Of a stretch of DNA of 64,000 nucleotides, positions 56,499 to 64,000 are shown in pieces. The stretch covers positions 1 through 64,000 of the forward strand of contig JAHYYL010000006.1 of NCBI GenBank assembly GCA_019424965.1, given 5' to 3'. The first letter of the stretch is position 1. Each line of letters starts with the position of its first letter. A program made the position numbers and the translations under genes. Under the pieces are notes generated by a model. It made no database searches. It was not told where the DNA came from and saw nothing but the letters and a program-made list of their open reading frames with translations. The DNA is from Collinsella sp. (lineage in GTDB: Bacteria; Actinomycetota; Coriobacteriia; Coriobacteriales; Coriobacteriaceae).

Positions 56499-57290
56499 TT
56501 ACTCCTCGTCGTCCTCGTCGTCCGAGAACAGGTCCAGACGACTCACGAACAAGCCCTCCTTGCCCTCGCGCGCGGTAATGACCACACGGGCGATGGCAAG
56601 CGAAATCTCGTAAAGCGAGAGCAGGGCGCCATACATGAGGCCGAGCGTAACGGGCGAGCCGTCAGGCGTAATCACAGCCGAGCCCACAAGCAGGCCAACG
56701 TATACGTAACGCCAGGCACCGCGGAAAGCAGCGTAGGACACGATGTGGAAGACGGACAGGTAGAAGATGATGAGCGGCAGCTCAAACGCCACGCCAAAGC
56801 CGATCATAAAGAGCAGCTCCATGTTGACGTAGTTCTCCAGATCGGGCAGCGCCGTAGCGACGGCCGAGGTCTCGCCGATGAGCCACTCAAAGCCTGCAGG
56901 GATGATGATGAAGTAGCAAAAGATTGCGCCCAGGAAGAACAGCACCGTCGAGGCGAGCACCGTGGGCACGACCCACTTGCGCTCGTTGGGTCGAAGCGCC
57001 GGCAGGAAAAACGCCAGAATCTGCCAGATGATCATGGGCGTGCACATGACCACGGCCATCTTGATGGCCAGCGAGAAGCGCAAGCCAAAGCCGCCGAGCG
57101 TGGTAGTGATGTAGAACTTACCGTCCGGCACAAAGGAGCGGATGGGATCTTCCAGGATGTCGAGCACAACAGGCGTGGCGAAATACAGCACGATAGCGGC
57201 GGCAAACACCGACACGACCACGATGGTCAGGCGGCGACGGAGCTCTCCCAGGTGATCGAAGAGCGGCATACGCGCAGGTCCGATAGGCAT
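56499..57290 (-). CDS. tatC: Sec-independent protein translocase TatC
   Basis: A 263-residue six-helix membrane protein of the Tat pathway. Conserved FDHLGELRRRLTIVV at the N-terminus (twin-arginine binding), PEDPIRSFVP-like loop, and FELPLIIFYLSVFHIVSY (helices 5-6). The C-terminus is acidic (FSDDEDDEE). It overlaps the end of the TatA-like gene (TAATG). Folded cofactor enzymes such as hydrogenases are typical Tat cargo, which suits the hyp neighbours. Confidence 0.95.
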   Translation of the reverse strand: MPIGPARMPLFDHLGELRRRLTIVVVSVFAAAIVLYFATPVVLDILEDPIRSFVPDGKFYITTTLGGFGLRFSLAIKMAVVMCTPMIIWQILAFFLPALRPNERKWVVPTVLASTVLFFLGAIFCYFIIIPAGFEWLIGETSAVATALPDLENYVNMELLFMIGFGVAFELPLIIFYLSVFHIVSYAAFRGAWRYVYVGLLVGSAVITPDGSPVTLGLMYGALLSLYEISLAIARVVITAREGKEGLFVSRLDLFSDDEDDEE

Positions 57291-57877
57291 TACTCATCGC
57301 CTCCCTTCGGGGCGTCGGCGGCAGCGTCGTCGTCCTCGGCCTCGAGCTCGCGAGCGAGCTGGTCGACGACGGCCTTGCGCTTGCGGGGACGACGAGCGTA
57401 GAGGTCAGCCGTCGTGGGCTCTGCCGGCTCGGGCTCGGGCTCCGGCTCTGCAGCAGGCTCGGGCTCGGCGGCAGCAGCGGGCTCGGCCTTGGCAGGCTCG
57501 GCGCTCTCGGCCTCATCAGCAGCGCCTTCGCCCTCGGTGGCACCCTCGCTCGCAGCCTTCTCGGCGGCAAGGCGGGCACGGCGCTCGGCAAAGGTCTCCT
57601 TCTTTGCGGGCGCGGCCGTCTCGACGGCATCCTCGTCCGCATCGGAATCGTCGTCGGTCGCAGCAGCCTTCTTGGGCTTGACCGGGGCCGACGCGGCCTC
57701 GCTCACCGGATCGATGATCTCGGACTGAACAACGGCCGTCATCTTTTCCTGCGTCTCGCGGAACTGACGGATGGCACGGCCAATCGTGCGGCCCATCTGT
57801 GGGAGCTTATCCGGGCCAAACAGCAAAAAGCCGAAGACCACGATGATCGCGAGCTCACCCTCTCCAATACCAAACAC
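57290..57877 (-). CDS. tatA: Twin-arginine translocase TatA/TatB family protein
   Basis: A 195-residue protein. The GTG at 57877 is the start because GGAGGT lies directly in front; it gives VFGIGEGELAIIVVFGFLLF, the typical single Tat helix with FGPDKLPQMGRTIGRAI amphipathic helix after it. The remaining 130 residues form a long acidic Ala/Glu/Pro-rich tail (AEPEPAAEPEPEPEPAEP) ending in a basic then acidic helix. Assignment as TatA or TatB is uncertain from sequence; the length leans to TatB. First gene of the tat-hyp unit. Confidence 0.88.
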   Translation of the reverse strand: MFGIGEGELAIIVVFGFLLFGPDKLPQMGRTIGRAIRQFRETQEKMTAVVQSEIIDPVSEAASAPVKPKKAAATDDDSDADEDAVETAAPAKKETFAERRARLAAEKAASEGATEGEGAADEAESAEPAKAEPAAAAEPEPAAEPEPEPEPAEPTTADLYARRPRKRKAVVDQLARELEAEDDDAAADAPKGGDE

Positions 57878-58030
57878 ACATACCTCCAAGGCTCGATGTG
57901 AGTCGAGCCCGCACCGCGCCATTCGGCCGGAACTCGTCTATTCATTCGGTCAAGTATAGCGCCCGGACGCCAAAACGTCCGAGCGCATCACAAACATATG
58001 CCAAACGGCACGCCCTTTTGGGGGCAAAGA

Positions 58031-58345
58031 TTATGCAGCGGTGATCGAAATCTCCTGGTCGACACCCAACAGCTGAACAACGCGCATCACCGGGGGCTGC
58101 ACATTGGTGCAGCTAAAGCGCTTGCCGTGGTCGACCGCGTGGTGCGCGGCGCCCACGAGCACGCCAATGCCCGTCGAATCGATATAGCTCACCTGGGCAA
58201 AATCGAGCTCAACGGCCTCAGTGGGCTGCTCAAGCGCCAGGTCGATGGCATTGCGCAGGCTGTCGGCGTTAGAGATATCGATTTCGCCGGTCACCTTAAT
58301 GGTGTAGAGCTCTGACGTGGGGTTGGTGGAAATACCCAAATCCAT
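58031..58345 (-). CDS. STAS-domain anti-sigma factor antagonist
   Basis: A 104-residue single STAS domain: YTIKVTGEIDISNADSLRNAI at the N-terminus and the phosphorylatable Ser in VSYIDSTGIGVLVGAAHHA (about residue 57). Such proteins bind an anti-sigma kinase of the RsbW/SpoIIAB group. No kinase or sigma factor lies nearby, so the partner is elsewhere. It follows the aminotransferase gene by about 50 bp on the same strand. Confidence 0.88.
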   Translation of the reverse strand: MDLGISTNPTSELYTIKVTGEIDISNADSLRNAIDLALEQPTEAVELDFAQVSYIDSTGIGVLVGAAHHAVDHGKRFSCTNVQPPVMRVVQLLGVDQEISITAA

Positions 58346-58396
58346 GTATACGCTCCTTTACGTATCGAAAGTGCGGATAGTACGGGAAGCCGCGCG

Positions 58397-59701
58397 TTAG
58401 GCACGCTCGGCACGCGCAAGCTCAGCAGCGACAAGCTTGACGGCCAGCACCAGCACATCGAGCGCGGCCTCCAGGTCCTCGACCGTGGGATAGCTCGGCG
58501 CGATGCGGATGTTGGTGTCGCGCGGGTCCTTGCCATAAGGCCAGGTGGCACCAGCCGGCGTGAGTTTGACGCCCAGGTCGGCACAAAGCGCGGCGACCTT
58601 TTGGGCCGAGCCCTCGGGACCATCGAAGCTTACAAAGTAGCCGCCGCGGGGATGCGTCCAAGTGGCGCAACCCGTATCGCCCAGGCCCTCGGTGAGCTTG
58701 CGCTCAACGGCCTCAAAGCGCGGGCGCAGGAACTCGGCATGCTTTTTCATGTGCTCCTTGACCGCCTCGATGGTGGGAAGGAAACGCACGTGACGCAGCT
58801 GGTTGAGCTTGTCAGCGCTGATGAGGCCGGCCTTCAGGCGCTTGGAGAACTCGGCGATAACCGCGGGGCTCGCACCGATGAAGCCGATGCCGGCGCCCGG
58901 GAAGGTAATCTTGGACGTCGAGGCAAAAGCCACCACGCGGTCCTCGGTGCCCGCCGCGCGAGCGAGGTCGAAGATATTGGCGAGCTCGTCGGTCTCGTCG
59001 TACAGGTCGTGCACGCAGTAGGCGTTGTCCCAAAAGATGCGGAAATCGGGCGCGGCCGTGGGCATCTCGACCAGGCGACGCACGGTGTCCTCGCTAAAGG
59101 TGATGCCCGTGGGGTTGGAATACTTGGGCACGCACCAGATGCCCTTGATGGAGTCGTCGGCGGCAACCAAGCGCTCGACCTCGTCCATGTCGGGGCCATT
59201 GTCGATCATCGCGACGGGGACGTTCTCGATACCCAGGTCGGCGGTGATGCCAAAGTGGCGGTCGTAGCCGGGAACAGGGCACAGGAACTTGACCTTCTTG
59301 CCGTCGTGCGCGGCCTCGTAGGCATCCCAGGGCTCGCTGCCACACGAGCCGCAGCGCCAGAACATGCCGGCGATGTCGTGCTCGATCAGCAAGCTCGACG
59401 AACCCAGTACGAGCGTCTGTTCGGCGGGGCAACCCAGGAACTCCCCCGCTAGCTTGCGCGCCGAGGGAATGCCCTCAAAGCAGCCGTAGTTGGAGCAGTC
59501 GACGTTGCCGTCGTGCAGATCGGCATCGGCATTGAGGATATCGAGCATGGGTCGAGAGATGTCCACCTGGGAGGGCGACGGCTTGCCGCGGGCCATGTCG
59601 AGCGCCAGGCCCTTGGCCTTGACCTCGGCGACCTCGGCTTTGAGCGCCTCGATGGCGGCATCGAGTTCGGTGGTTTCCATCTTCTGGTAGATCGTCTGCA
59701 T
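58397..59701 (-). CDS. MocR-like aspartate-type aminotransferase (type Ic)
   Basis: A 434-residue PLP aminotransferase of the class I/II fold. The PLP Lys lies in STSKITFPGAGIGFIG (about 248), with SNPTGITFSED and the arginine in RIAPSYPT at the C-terminus. The N-terminus (DAAIEALKAEVAEVKAKGLALDMARGKPSPSQ) fits the type-Ic aspartate aminotransferases of Actinobacteria. Likely oxaloacetate/aspartate exchange. Start at 59701; alone on its transcript apart from the STAS gene. Confidence 0.9.
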   Translation of the reverse strand: MQTIYQKMETTELDAAIEALKAEVAEVKAKGLALDMARGKPSPSQVDISRPMLDILNADADLHDGNVDCSNYGCFEGIPSARKLAGEFLGCPAEQTLVLGSSSLLIEHDIAGMFWRCGSCGSEPWDAYEAAHDGKKVKFLCPVPGYDRHFGITADLGIENVPVAMIDNGPDMDEVERLVAADDSIKGIWCVPKYSNPTGITFSEDTVRRLVEMPTAAPDFRIFWDNAYCVHDLYDETDELANIFDLARAAGTEDRVVAFASTSKITFPGAGIGFIGASPAVIAEFSKRLKAGLISADKLNQLRHVRFLPTIEAVKEHMKKHAEFLRPRFEAVERKLTEGLGDTGCATWTHPRGGYFVSFDGPEGSAQKVAALCADLGVKLTPAGATWPYGKDPRDTNIRIAPSYPTVEDLEAALDVLVLAVKLVAAELARAERA

Positions 59702-59851
59702 GGGTGCGACCTTTCACGAAGCGGGACGTTGCAGTTCGTCTAAGTATAGACCGCCACCGCCGTAACGGTATGAAGCCGTGATAGATTAAGTTCATCGCAA
59801 TGAATTACGACATCGCCGCGCATGCCGGCGTGGGGCGCCCAAGGAGGCACT

Positions 59852-60106
59852 ATGGAGTACGGATCGTTCCAGGCCGAGGAATTCGGCGACCTGCAGCGCC
59901 TGGTCGACGGGCTGTTTTACGACCGCCACGCCATCGATCGTCTGGATCTGATCGTACAGGCCGAAATCTTGGACCTGGCGCCCGATCTCATGGAGATCGT
60001 GAACCTTTTGCCGCCCGGCTACTACGACCGCCAGTCACTTTGCGACCAGCTCAACTCCGCCTTGGCCGCCCACGGCTGGGGCGCCGTCTACGGAACGGTG
60101 GAATAA
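59852..60106 (+). CDS. Small conserved-looking protein of unknown function
   Basis: An 84-residue acidic protein starting MEYGSFQAEEFGDLQRLVDG with a strong AAGGAGG site. It is predicted helical (LDLIVQAEILDLAPDLMEIV) and ends with DQLNSALAAHGWGAVYGTVE. Codon use matches the neighbours, so it is likely real. The first terminator downstream is inside the repeat at 60166-60395. No family recognised. Confidence 0.75.
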   Translation: MEYGSFQAEEFGDLQRLVDGLFYDRHAIDRLDLIVQAEILDLAPDLMEIVNLLPPGYYDRQSLCDQLNSALAAHGWGAVYGTVE

Positions 60107-60165
60107 GCCTCGAGGCCGGCAATTTGGCCCGCTTCCCGACCTTGGCGAGGCTTGTTTTAGGACTT

Positions 60166-60395
60166 GTGGCCAAAAAAGGGCAAATATGAGTACTGTTACC
60201 TTTTTAATAGCAGCGATTTTTGGTCGAAATCGGCAAAACTCGACTTGAAACTTCCTAATCACCGTCAGCTAGCGCCAAATTGGAAGTCGATGGTCACTCA
60301 TTAGCGTACAGTTCTTATAACTTTGTTCATTATTTTCCGCACCTAAAATGATACGCCGTTTGTGACAGTACTCACAAACGGCGTTTTTTGACCAC
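60166..60395. repeat. 230-bp inverted-terminus element, copy 2, carrying a terminator
   Basis: The left 60 bp match 45624-45680 (GGCAAATATGAGTACTGTTA then ACC...TAGCAGCGATTTT). The right end, read in reverse, begins GTGGTCAAAAAACG and also carries GAGTACTG, so it keeps terminal symmetry with the left end GTGGCCAAAAAAGGG. The interior differs from copy 1. Confidence 0.65.
60353..60389 (+). terminator. Terminator within the repeat, behind the 84-aa gene
   Basis: Perfect 13-bp stem ACGCCGTTTGTGA / TCACAAACGGCGT with loop CAGTAC and a T run. Confidence 0.88.
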
Positions 60396-60479
60396 TGGCG
60401 TGTCTGGCAGGCGGCAAGCACCGCCCGAATCCGCATTTTGAACGCGCCCGAATCGGTTCTGGAGCCGGTTTTCGCGCTC

Positions 60480-61838
60480 TTACTCGTCTTTGGGCGAGGG
60501 ATGCTTGCAGACCACGCTCATGTAGATCATGCCGAGCACGGCTGCGGTGACCGAACCGGCGAGAATAGCGGCCTTGGCTGCAAGAACCTCAAACTGGGCC
60601 GTCGGGAAGGCGAGGCCGCTGATGAGGATCGACATGGTAAAGCCGATACCGCCCAAAATGCCCACACCGGCGATCATGTGCCAGTTGACATTATGCGGCA
60701 ACTCGGAAATCTTGAGTTTAACCAGGGCAAACGTCATGCCAAAGATACCGATCGGCTTGCCCAGCAGCATGCCAAAGTACACGCCGAGCGTCACTGGGTC
60801 GGTGAGCAGCGTGCTCATGTCCACACCCACTAGGCGAACCTGTGCGTTCACGAACGCAAAGATCGGCAGAATCACAAAGTTGACCGGCGTGGAGATCAGA
60901 CGCTCCATGCGGATGAGCGGCGGGGTCACGCGGTGCATGACGCGCTCGACCCTGGTGGTCGAGACGGTAAAGTCGTGCTGGCCCAGGATGTGCGCCTCGT
61001 CGTCGTAGCGGTCATCGAGCAGCGGCAGGCACTCGCCCAACCAATCGGTGAGACTATCGAGCTTGACGCCGCACTTGGCCGGGATGGTGAAGGCCAGGAT
61101 GACGCCGGCAAGCGTGGCGTGCACGCCGCTCTTGAACATGCAGAACCACAGCAGCAGACCCAGCACCGAATACGGAGCAAGGCGGTAATGCTGCGTCTTG
61201 TTGAGCCACACGAGTGCGCAGGTCACGAGCGCGGCGGCGCCCAACCAAAACGGATTGGGGCTCTGACCGTAGAAGATGGCGATAGCGGCGATGGAGATCA
61301 GGTCGTCGGCGATGGCGAGCGTCGAGAAGAACACGCGCACGCCGTTGGGCACGCGATTGCCCAAAAGCGACAGCACGCCCAGCGCAAAGGCAATATCGGT
61401 TGCCATGGGGATGGCCCAACCGTTGCGGGCGCCGGCATGGTTAAAGATCAGGTAGATGCAGGCGGGAACGACGACGCCGCCCACGGCCGCCAGCATGGGA
61501 AGCATGGCCTGACGCGGATTCTTGAGCTCGCCGACCGTCATCTCGTACTTAAGCTCAATGCCCACCAACAAAAAGAAAATCGCCATGAGGAAGTCGTTGA
61601 CGAAAAGCTCAACGGTGAGACCGGCCGTAAGGTTGCCCAGACCCACATACAGCGGGGTCTCCAAAAAGTGATGGATGGCCTCGTAGGCATCGGTATTGGC
61701 GCAAATGACGGCGGCGATGGCGGCGAAGACCATGACGGCGGCAGAAATCGTGCCGTTCTCGGCGATGCGCTCCCAGATGTCGTGACGTTCAAAGCGCTTG
61801 CGCTCACGAACGTTGAACAGCTGCTCAGTTGCTGCCAT
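60480..61838 (-). CDS. nhaA: Na+/H+ antiporter NhaA
   Basis: A 452-residue membrane antiporter. NhaA landmarks: AIFFLLVGIELKYEMTVGEL, IPMATDIAFALGVLSLLG, the ion-binding pair in LAIADDLISIAAIAIFY, and GKPIGIFGMTFALVKL, plus GIGFTMSILISGLAFP. It exports sodium in exchange for protons. The cytoplasmic loop around residues 265-285 is acidic. AAAGGAGC precedes the start at 61838. Confidence 0.95.
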   Translation of the reverse strand: MAATEQLFNVRERKRFERHDIWERIAENGTISAAVMVFAAIAAVICANTDAYEAIHHFLETPLYVGLGNLTAGLTVELFVNDFLMAIFFLLVGIELKYEMTVGELKNPRQAMLPMLAAVGGVVVPACIYLIFNHAGARNGWAIPMATDIAFALGVLSLLGNRVPNGVRVFFSTLAIADDLISIAAIAIFYGQSPNPFWLGAAALVTCALVWLNKTQHYRLAPYSVLGLLLWFCMFKSGVHATLAGVILAFTIPAKCGVKLDSLTDWLGECLPLLDDRYDDEAHILGQHDFTVSTTRVERVMHRVTPPLIRMERLISTPVNFVILPIFAFVNAQVRLVGVDMSTLLTDPVTLGVYFGMLLGKPIGIFGMTFALVKLKISELPHNVNWHMIAGVGILGGIGFTMSILISGLAFPTAQFEVLAAKAAILAGSVTAAVLGMIYMSVVCKHPSPKDE

Positions 61839-62045
61839 GGGCGGCTCCTTTCACGGGAAAGTTCCCGTCTTAAAAAAGCACGGCCCGCCCAAGTGGCGGC
61901 GCCGCGCTCTATCGTATTACGCTTGCATCTAGCCTACCCTGCACGACAAGCACGCAGGCGTGGCCGAAAAGCGGAACCACAGGTTGAACATTATTTGCTC
62001 AACGGCACGGGCGCGCCTGTCCGGGAGACGACGCGGCGCCGTGCA

Positions 62046-62086
62046 CAAAAAACGACCGGAGCGCGGGGCGTCCGCGATCCGGTCGT
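62046..62086 (-). terminator. Terminator of ppaC
   Basis: ACGACCGGA / TCCGGTCGT with a GC-rich inner hairpin; TTTTTT follows on the minus strand. Confidence 0.92.
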
Positions 62087-62105
62087 GGCGTTCGGTCAAC
62101 TAAAC

Positions 62106-63029
62106 CTAGCAGGCGGCCATGATGGGGGCAGCGACCTGCTTCTTACGGGAGAGGACGCCCGGCATCCAGACGCCGTCGTGCTCATCGGCAATGCCCAGGC
62201 CCTTCTGAGCGGCCTCGGTCTCGCCCTCGAGCAGGACCTGCGAGCCCTCCTCCATGATGTCGGTGATGCACAGGACAATGCCGTCGGCGCCCTTCTCGGC
62301 GGCGTAGGCGCGCATGGCCTCGCGGATCTCGTCGATCATGCCGAGTGCGCGGCTCTTGTCGACGGTCTCGTACTGGCCAATGAGCAGCTTCTTGCCAGCG
62401 GGCTCGAACATCTTGATGTCGTTGCCGACCATCTCGGCTGCAGTGAAGGAGCCGGACGGACGGGTGAGGAAGACCTCCATGCCAAACTTGACCGGGTCGA
62501 CGCCCACCTGCTCGCCGAGCTTGGCGGCGACGGCGCGGTCGACATCGGTGGTGGTGGGGCTCTTGAGCATGAGCGTGTCGGTCATCATGGCCGAGAGCAG
62601 CAGCTTGGCCTGTACGTCGGAAAGCTCAGCGCCGAGCACGCCGGCGAGCTTGGTGACGATGGTGCAGCTGGAGCCCCAGGGCAGGCAGATGTAATGCAGC
62701 GGGCCGGCGGTCTCGAAGTCGCCGATGCGGTGATGGTCGACGACGCCAAAGACCGTGGCGTCCTTAAGGCCCGCGACGGACTGGGCGGACTCGTTGTGGT
62801 CGGTGAGGACGACAAGCTGACCGGCCTCGACGGACTCAATCACGCGGGGCTCGGCAATGCCGGCGTCGGCGAGCAGCTTGGCGGACTCTGCCGGAAGTTG
62901 GCCCAGGGCGCAGGCCTCGTAGGTGTTGCCGGCATACTCAACCTGGTTGAGCAGCTGGGACAGGACGACGGCGCTCATGATGGCGTCGTTATCGGGGTTC
63001 TGGTGACCAAAGACAAGAACGTTTGCCAT
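62106..63029 (-). CDS. ppaC: Manganese-dependent inorganic pyrophosphatase
   Basis: A 307-residue family II pyrophosphatase of the DHH superfamily, cleaving pyrophosphate from biosynthesis. Motifs: VFGHQNPDNDAI (8-19), VLTDHNESAQS, the DHH motif in FGVVDHHRIGDF (about 96-107), SAMMTDTLMLKSPTTT and the C-terminal SRKKQVAAPI. The start at 63029 follows GGAGGAT. Confidence 0.95.
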   Translation of the reverse strand: MANVLVFGHQNPDNDAIMSAVVLSQLLNQVEYAGNTYEACALGQLPAESAKLLADAGIAEPRVIESVEAGQLVVLTDHNESAQSVAGLKDATVFGVVDHHRIGDFETAGPLHYICLPWGSSCTIVTKLAGVLGAELSDVQAKLLLSAMMTDTLMLKSPTTTDVDRAVAAKLGEQVGVDPVKFGMEVFLTRPSGSFTAAEMVGNDIKMFEPAGKKLLIGQYETVDKSRALGMIDEIREAMRAYAAEKGADGIVLCITDIMEEGSQVLLEGETEAAQKGLGIADEHDGVWMPGVLSRKKQVAAPIMAAC

Positions 63030-63151
63030 GGATATCCTCCACTTGATATGTGTACTTGGACGTAGCTATGGTAGCACGCCGATGCCGAGCCTTCGCAGAC
63101 GGAAGGGCTACGGCATATTTTGGGGCAGGCATGGAGGCCAAGGCTGTCCCT

Positions 63152-63172
63152 TTTGCACCATGTTGGTGCAAA
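63152..63172. repeat. Short palindrome TTTGCACCA-TGT-TGGTGCAAA
   Basis: Perfect 9-bp arms between ppaC and the glucokinase gene, with a further TTGCACCA half copy at 63187-63194. Without a T run; function unknown. Confidence 0.6.
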
Positions 63173-63195
63173 GTAACCTGGCCCCCTTGCACCAG

Positions 63196-64000
63196 CTATT
63201 TGCCGGCGGCGCGCAGGGCTACGTAAGCGGCACCGATGATGCCGGCGTCGTTGCCGAGCGAAGCGACCTTAATGGGCGTCTCGCGCGAGGCGGAGAGCGC
63301 GTACTGCTTAAAGTGCTCGCGGACCTTGTCGAGGTAGACATCGGCCGAAGCGGAAGCACCGCCGCCGATCAGGAACATCTCGGGATCGACCACGTTGGCA
63401 ATAAGCGCCAGGGCGCGGCCGAGATAGTCGGCCATGGTATCGGCAGCTGCCAGCGCGAGCTTGTCACCCTCGCGGCAGGCCTGGAACACGTCCTTGGAAT
63501 CAGAAGGCCCGGTGAGCTCGATGGGCTCGACGCCCGCCTTCTTGCACTCGGCAAGGTAGTTACTCACCACGCCGGTGGCGCTGGAATACTGCTCCAGATG
63601 GCCATGGCCGCCACAGCCGCAGGTGCGCTCCTCAGCCGGGTTCAGGCACATGTGGCCAATCTCGCCGCCGGCACCCACAACGCCCGACACCACGTCGCCG
63701 TTGACGATAACGCCGCCACCCACGCCGGTACCAATGGTGACCATCACCACGTTCTGTACGCCCTTGGCAGAGCCGAGCCAGGCCTCGCCCATGGCAGCGG
63801 CGTTGGCATCGTTCTCGTATTTAACAACCGCGTCGGGGCAGTGCTCCTGAATGGCGACTCTTAGCTCGGGCAGGTTAATGGCAATGTTGGCCTTGACCTT
63901 GGCATCGCCCGATGCCGGGATGGGGCACGGAACGGCCAGGCCAATACCCGCCACAAAGGCGCGCGGAATCTGGGCCTTGGCGACCACCTGGTCGATAGCC
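63196..64000 (-). CDS. ROK-family glucokinase (5' end outside window)
   Basis: The C-terminal 268 codons of a ROK sugar kinase; the N-terminus with the ATP loop lies beyond the window. Visible: YENDANAAAMGEAW (catalytic Asp), VTIGTGVGGGVIVNG, the ROK signature EIGHMCLNPAEERTCGCGGHGHLEQYSS with the zinc-binding Cys-x-Cys-Gly-x2-Gly-His-x-Glu, and FLIGGGASASADVYL. Gram-positive glucokinases of this type phosphorylate free glucose, which fits the glucose released by LacG. A repressor-type ROK is unlikely, since the frame holds no visible HTH, though the N-terminus is not seen. Confidence 0.9.
   Translation of the reverse strand, partial: AIDQVVAKAQIPRAFVAGIGLAVPCPIPASGDAKVKANIAINLPELRVAIQEHCPDAVVKYENDANAAAMGEAWLGSAKGVQNVVMVTIGTGVGGGVIVNGDVVSGVVGAGGEIGHMCLNPAEERTCGCGGHGHLEQYSSATGVVSNYLAECKKAGVEPIELTGPSDSKDVFQACREGDKLALAAADTMADYLGRALALIANVVDPEMFLIGGGASASADVYLDKVREHFKQYALSASRETPIKVASLGNDAGIIGAAYVALRAAGK

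Noticed and set aside
60933..63065. A 710-codon plus-strand frame over nhaA and ppaC
   Set aside because: Runs through two genes and their intergenic terminator, with the typical low-complexity shadow composition.

Overview
The window looks like chromosome of a gut Coriobacteriia species, most likely Collinsella. This is inferred from the GC-rich coding bias, an archaeal-style type IA topoisomerase I, several PTS and Leloir/tagatose sugar clusters, and GC-rich palindromic intergenic repeats; no marker gene was compared. There is no rRNA, CRISPR array, prophage or intact insertion sequence. One tRNA (Thr, CGU) is present.

Positions 1-30 kb form a galactose/lactose island. Lactose would enter through lactose-type PTS proteins (LacF at 11.9 kb; LacE1 and LacE2) and be cut by 6-phospho-beta-galactosidases (LacG1, LacG2). 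Galactose-6-phosphate is then handled by the tagatose route: LacA/LacB isomerase, LacC kinase, and a GatY/Fba-type class II aldolase at the left edge. Free galactose goes through GalM, GalK and GalT (Leloir route). Each lacEG cassette and the galKT pair has its own divergent LacI-family repressor and its own palindromic operator. Two DeoR-type regulators accompany the lacABC/lacF part.

Positions 25.9-36.5 kb form an amino-sugar cluster, most consistent with N-acetylgalactosamine. It holds a mannose-family PTS (EIIA, a YajC-like protein, EIIB, EIIC, EIID), NagA deacetylase, AgaS deaminase/isomerase, a second LacC, a LacX-like epimerase, a NanQ-like protein and a GntR/UTRA regulator with DasR/NagR-like operators. 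It also contains scars: a 44-codon NagA C-terminal remnant, and just upstream an orphan EIIB whose phosphorylatable His is Tyr.

Positions 36.5-64 kb are mostly housekeeping: a DUF2975/XRE pair, a SurA-like anchored protein, an icd operon containing a reductase with a His/Cys-rich tail, DegV, HPF, an amino-acid-binding lipoprotein, the tmk-holB-ricT-comF operon ending in a nuclease-like protein, topoisomerase I, HypB/HypA with TatC/TatA, a STAS protein, an aminotransferase, NhaA, Mn-pyrophosphatase and an ROK glucokinase cut by the window end.

The most unusual material is between the genes. Several distinct families of short repeats with inverted structure recur: 57-bp palindromes (five copies in two arrays, each behind a lacG), a 154-bp element with 25-bp inverted termini (two copies of identical length), a 31-bp motif placed about 40 bp beyond each 154-bp copy and also right behind galT, a 43-bp CTAG-centred palindrome (two copies), and a 217-230-bp element (two copies). 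They have no transposase in the window and occupy gene ends, which suggests mobile miniature elements and/or transcript-end structures.
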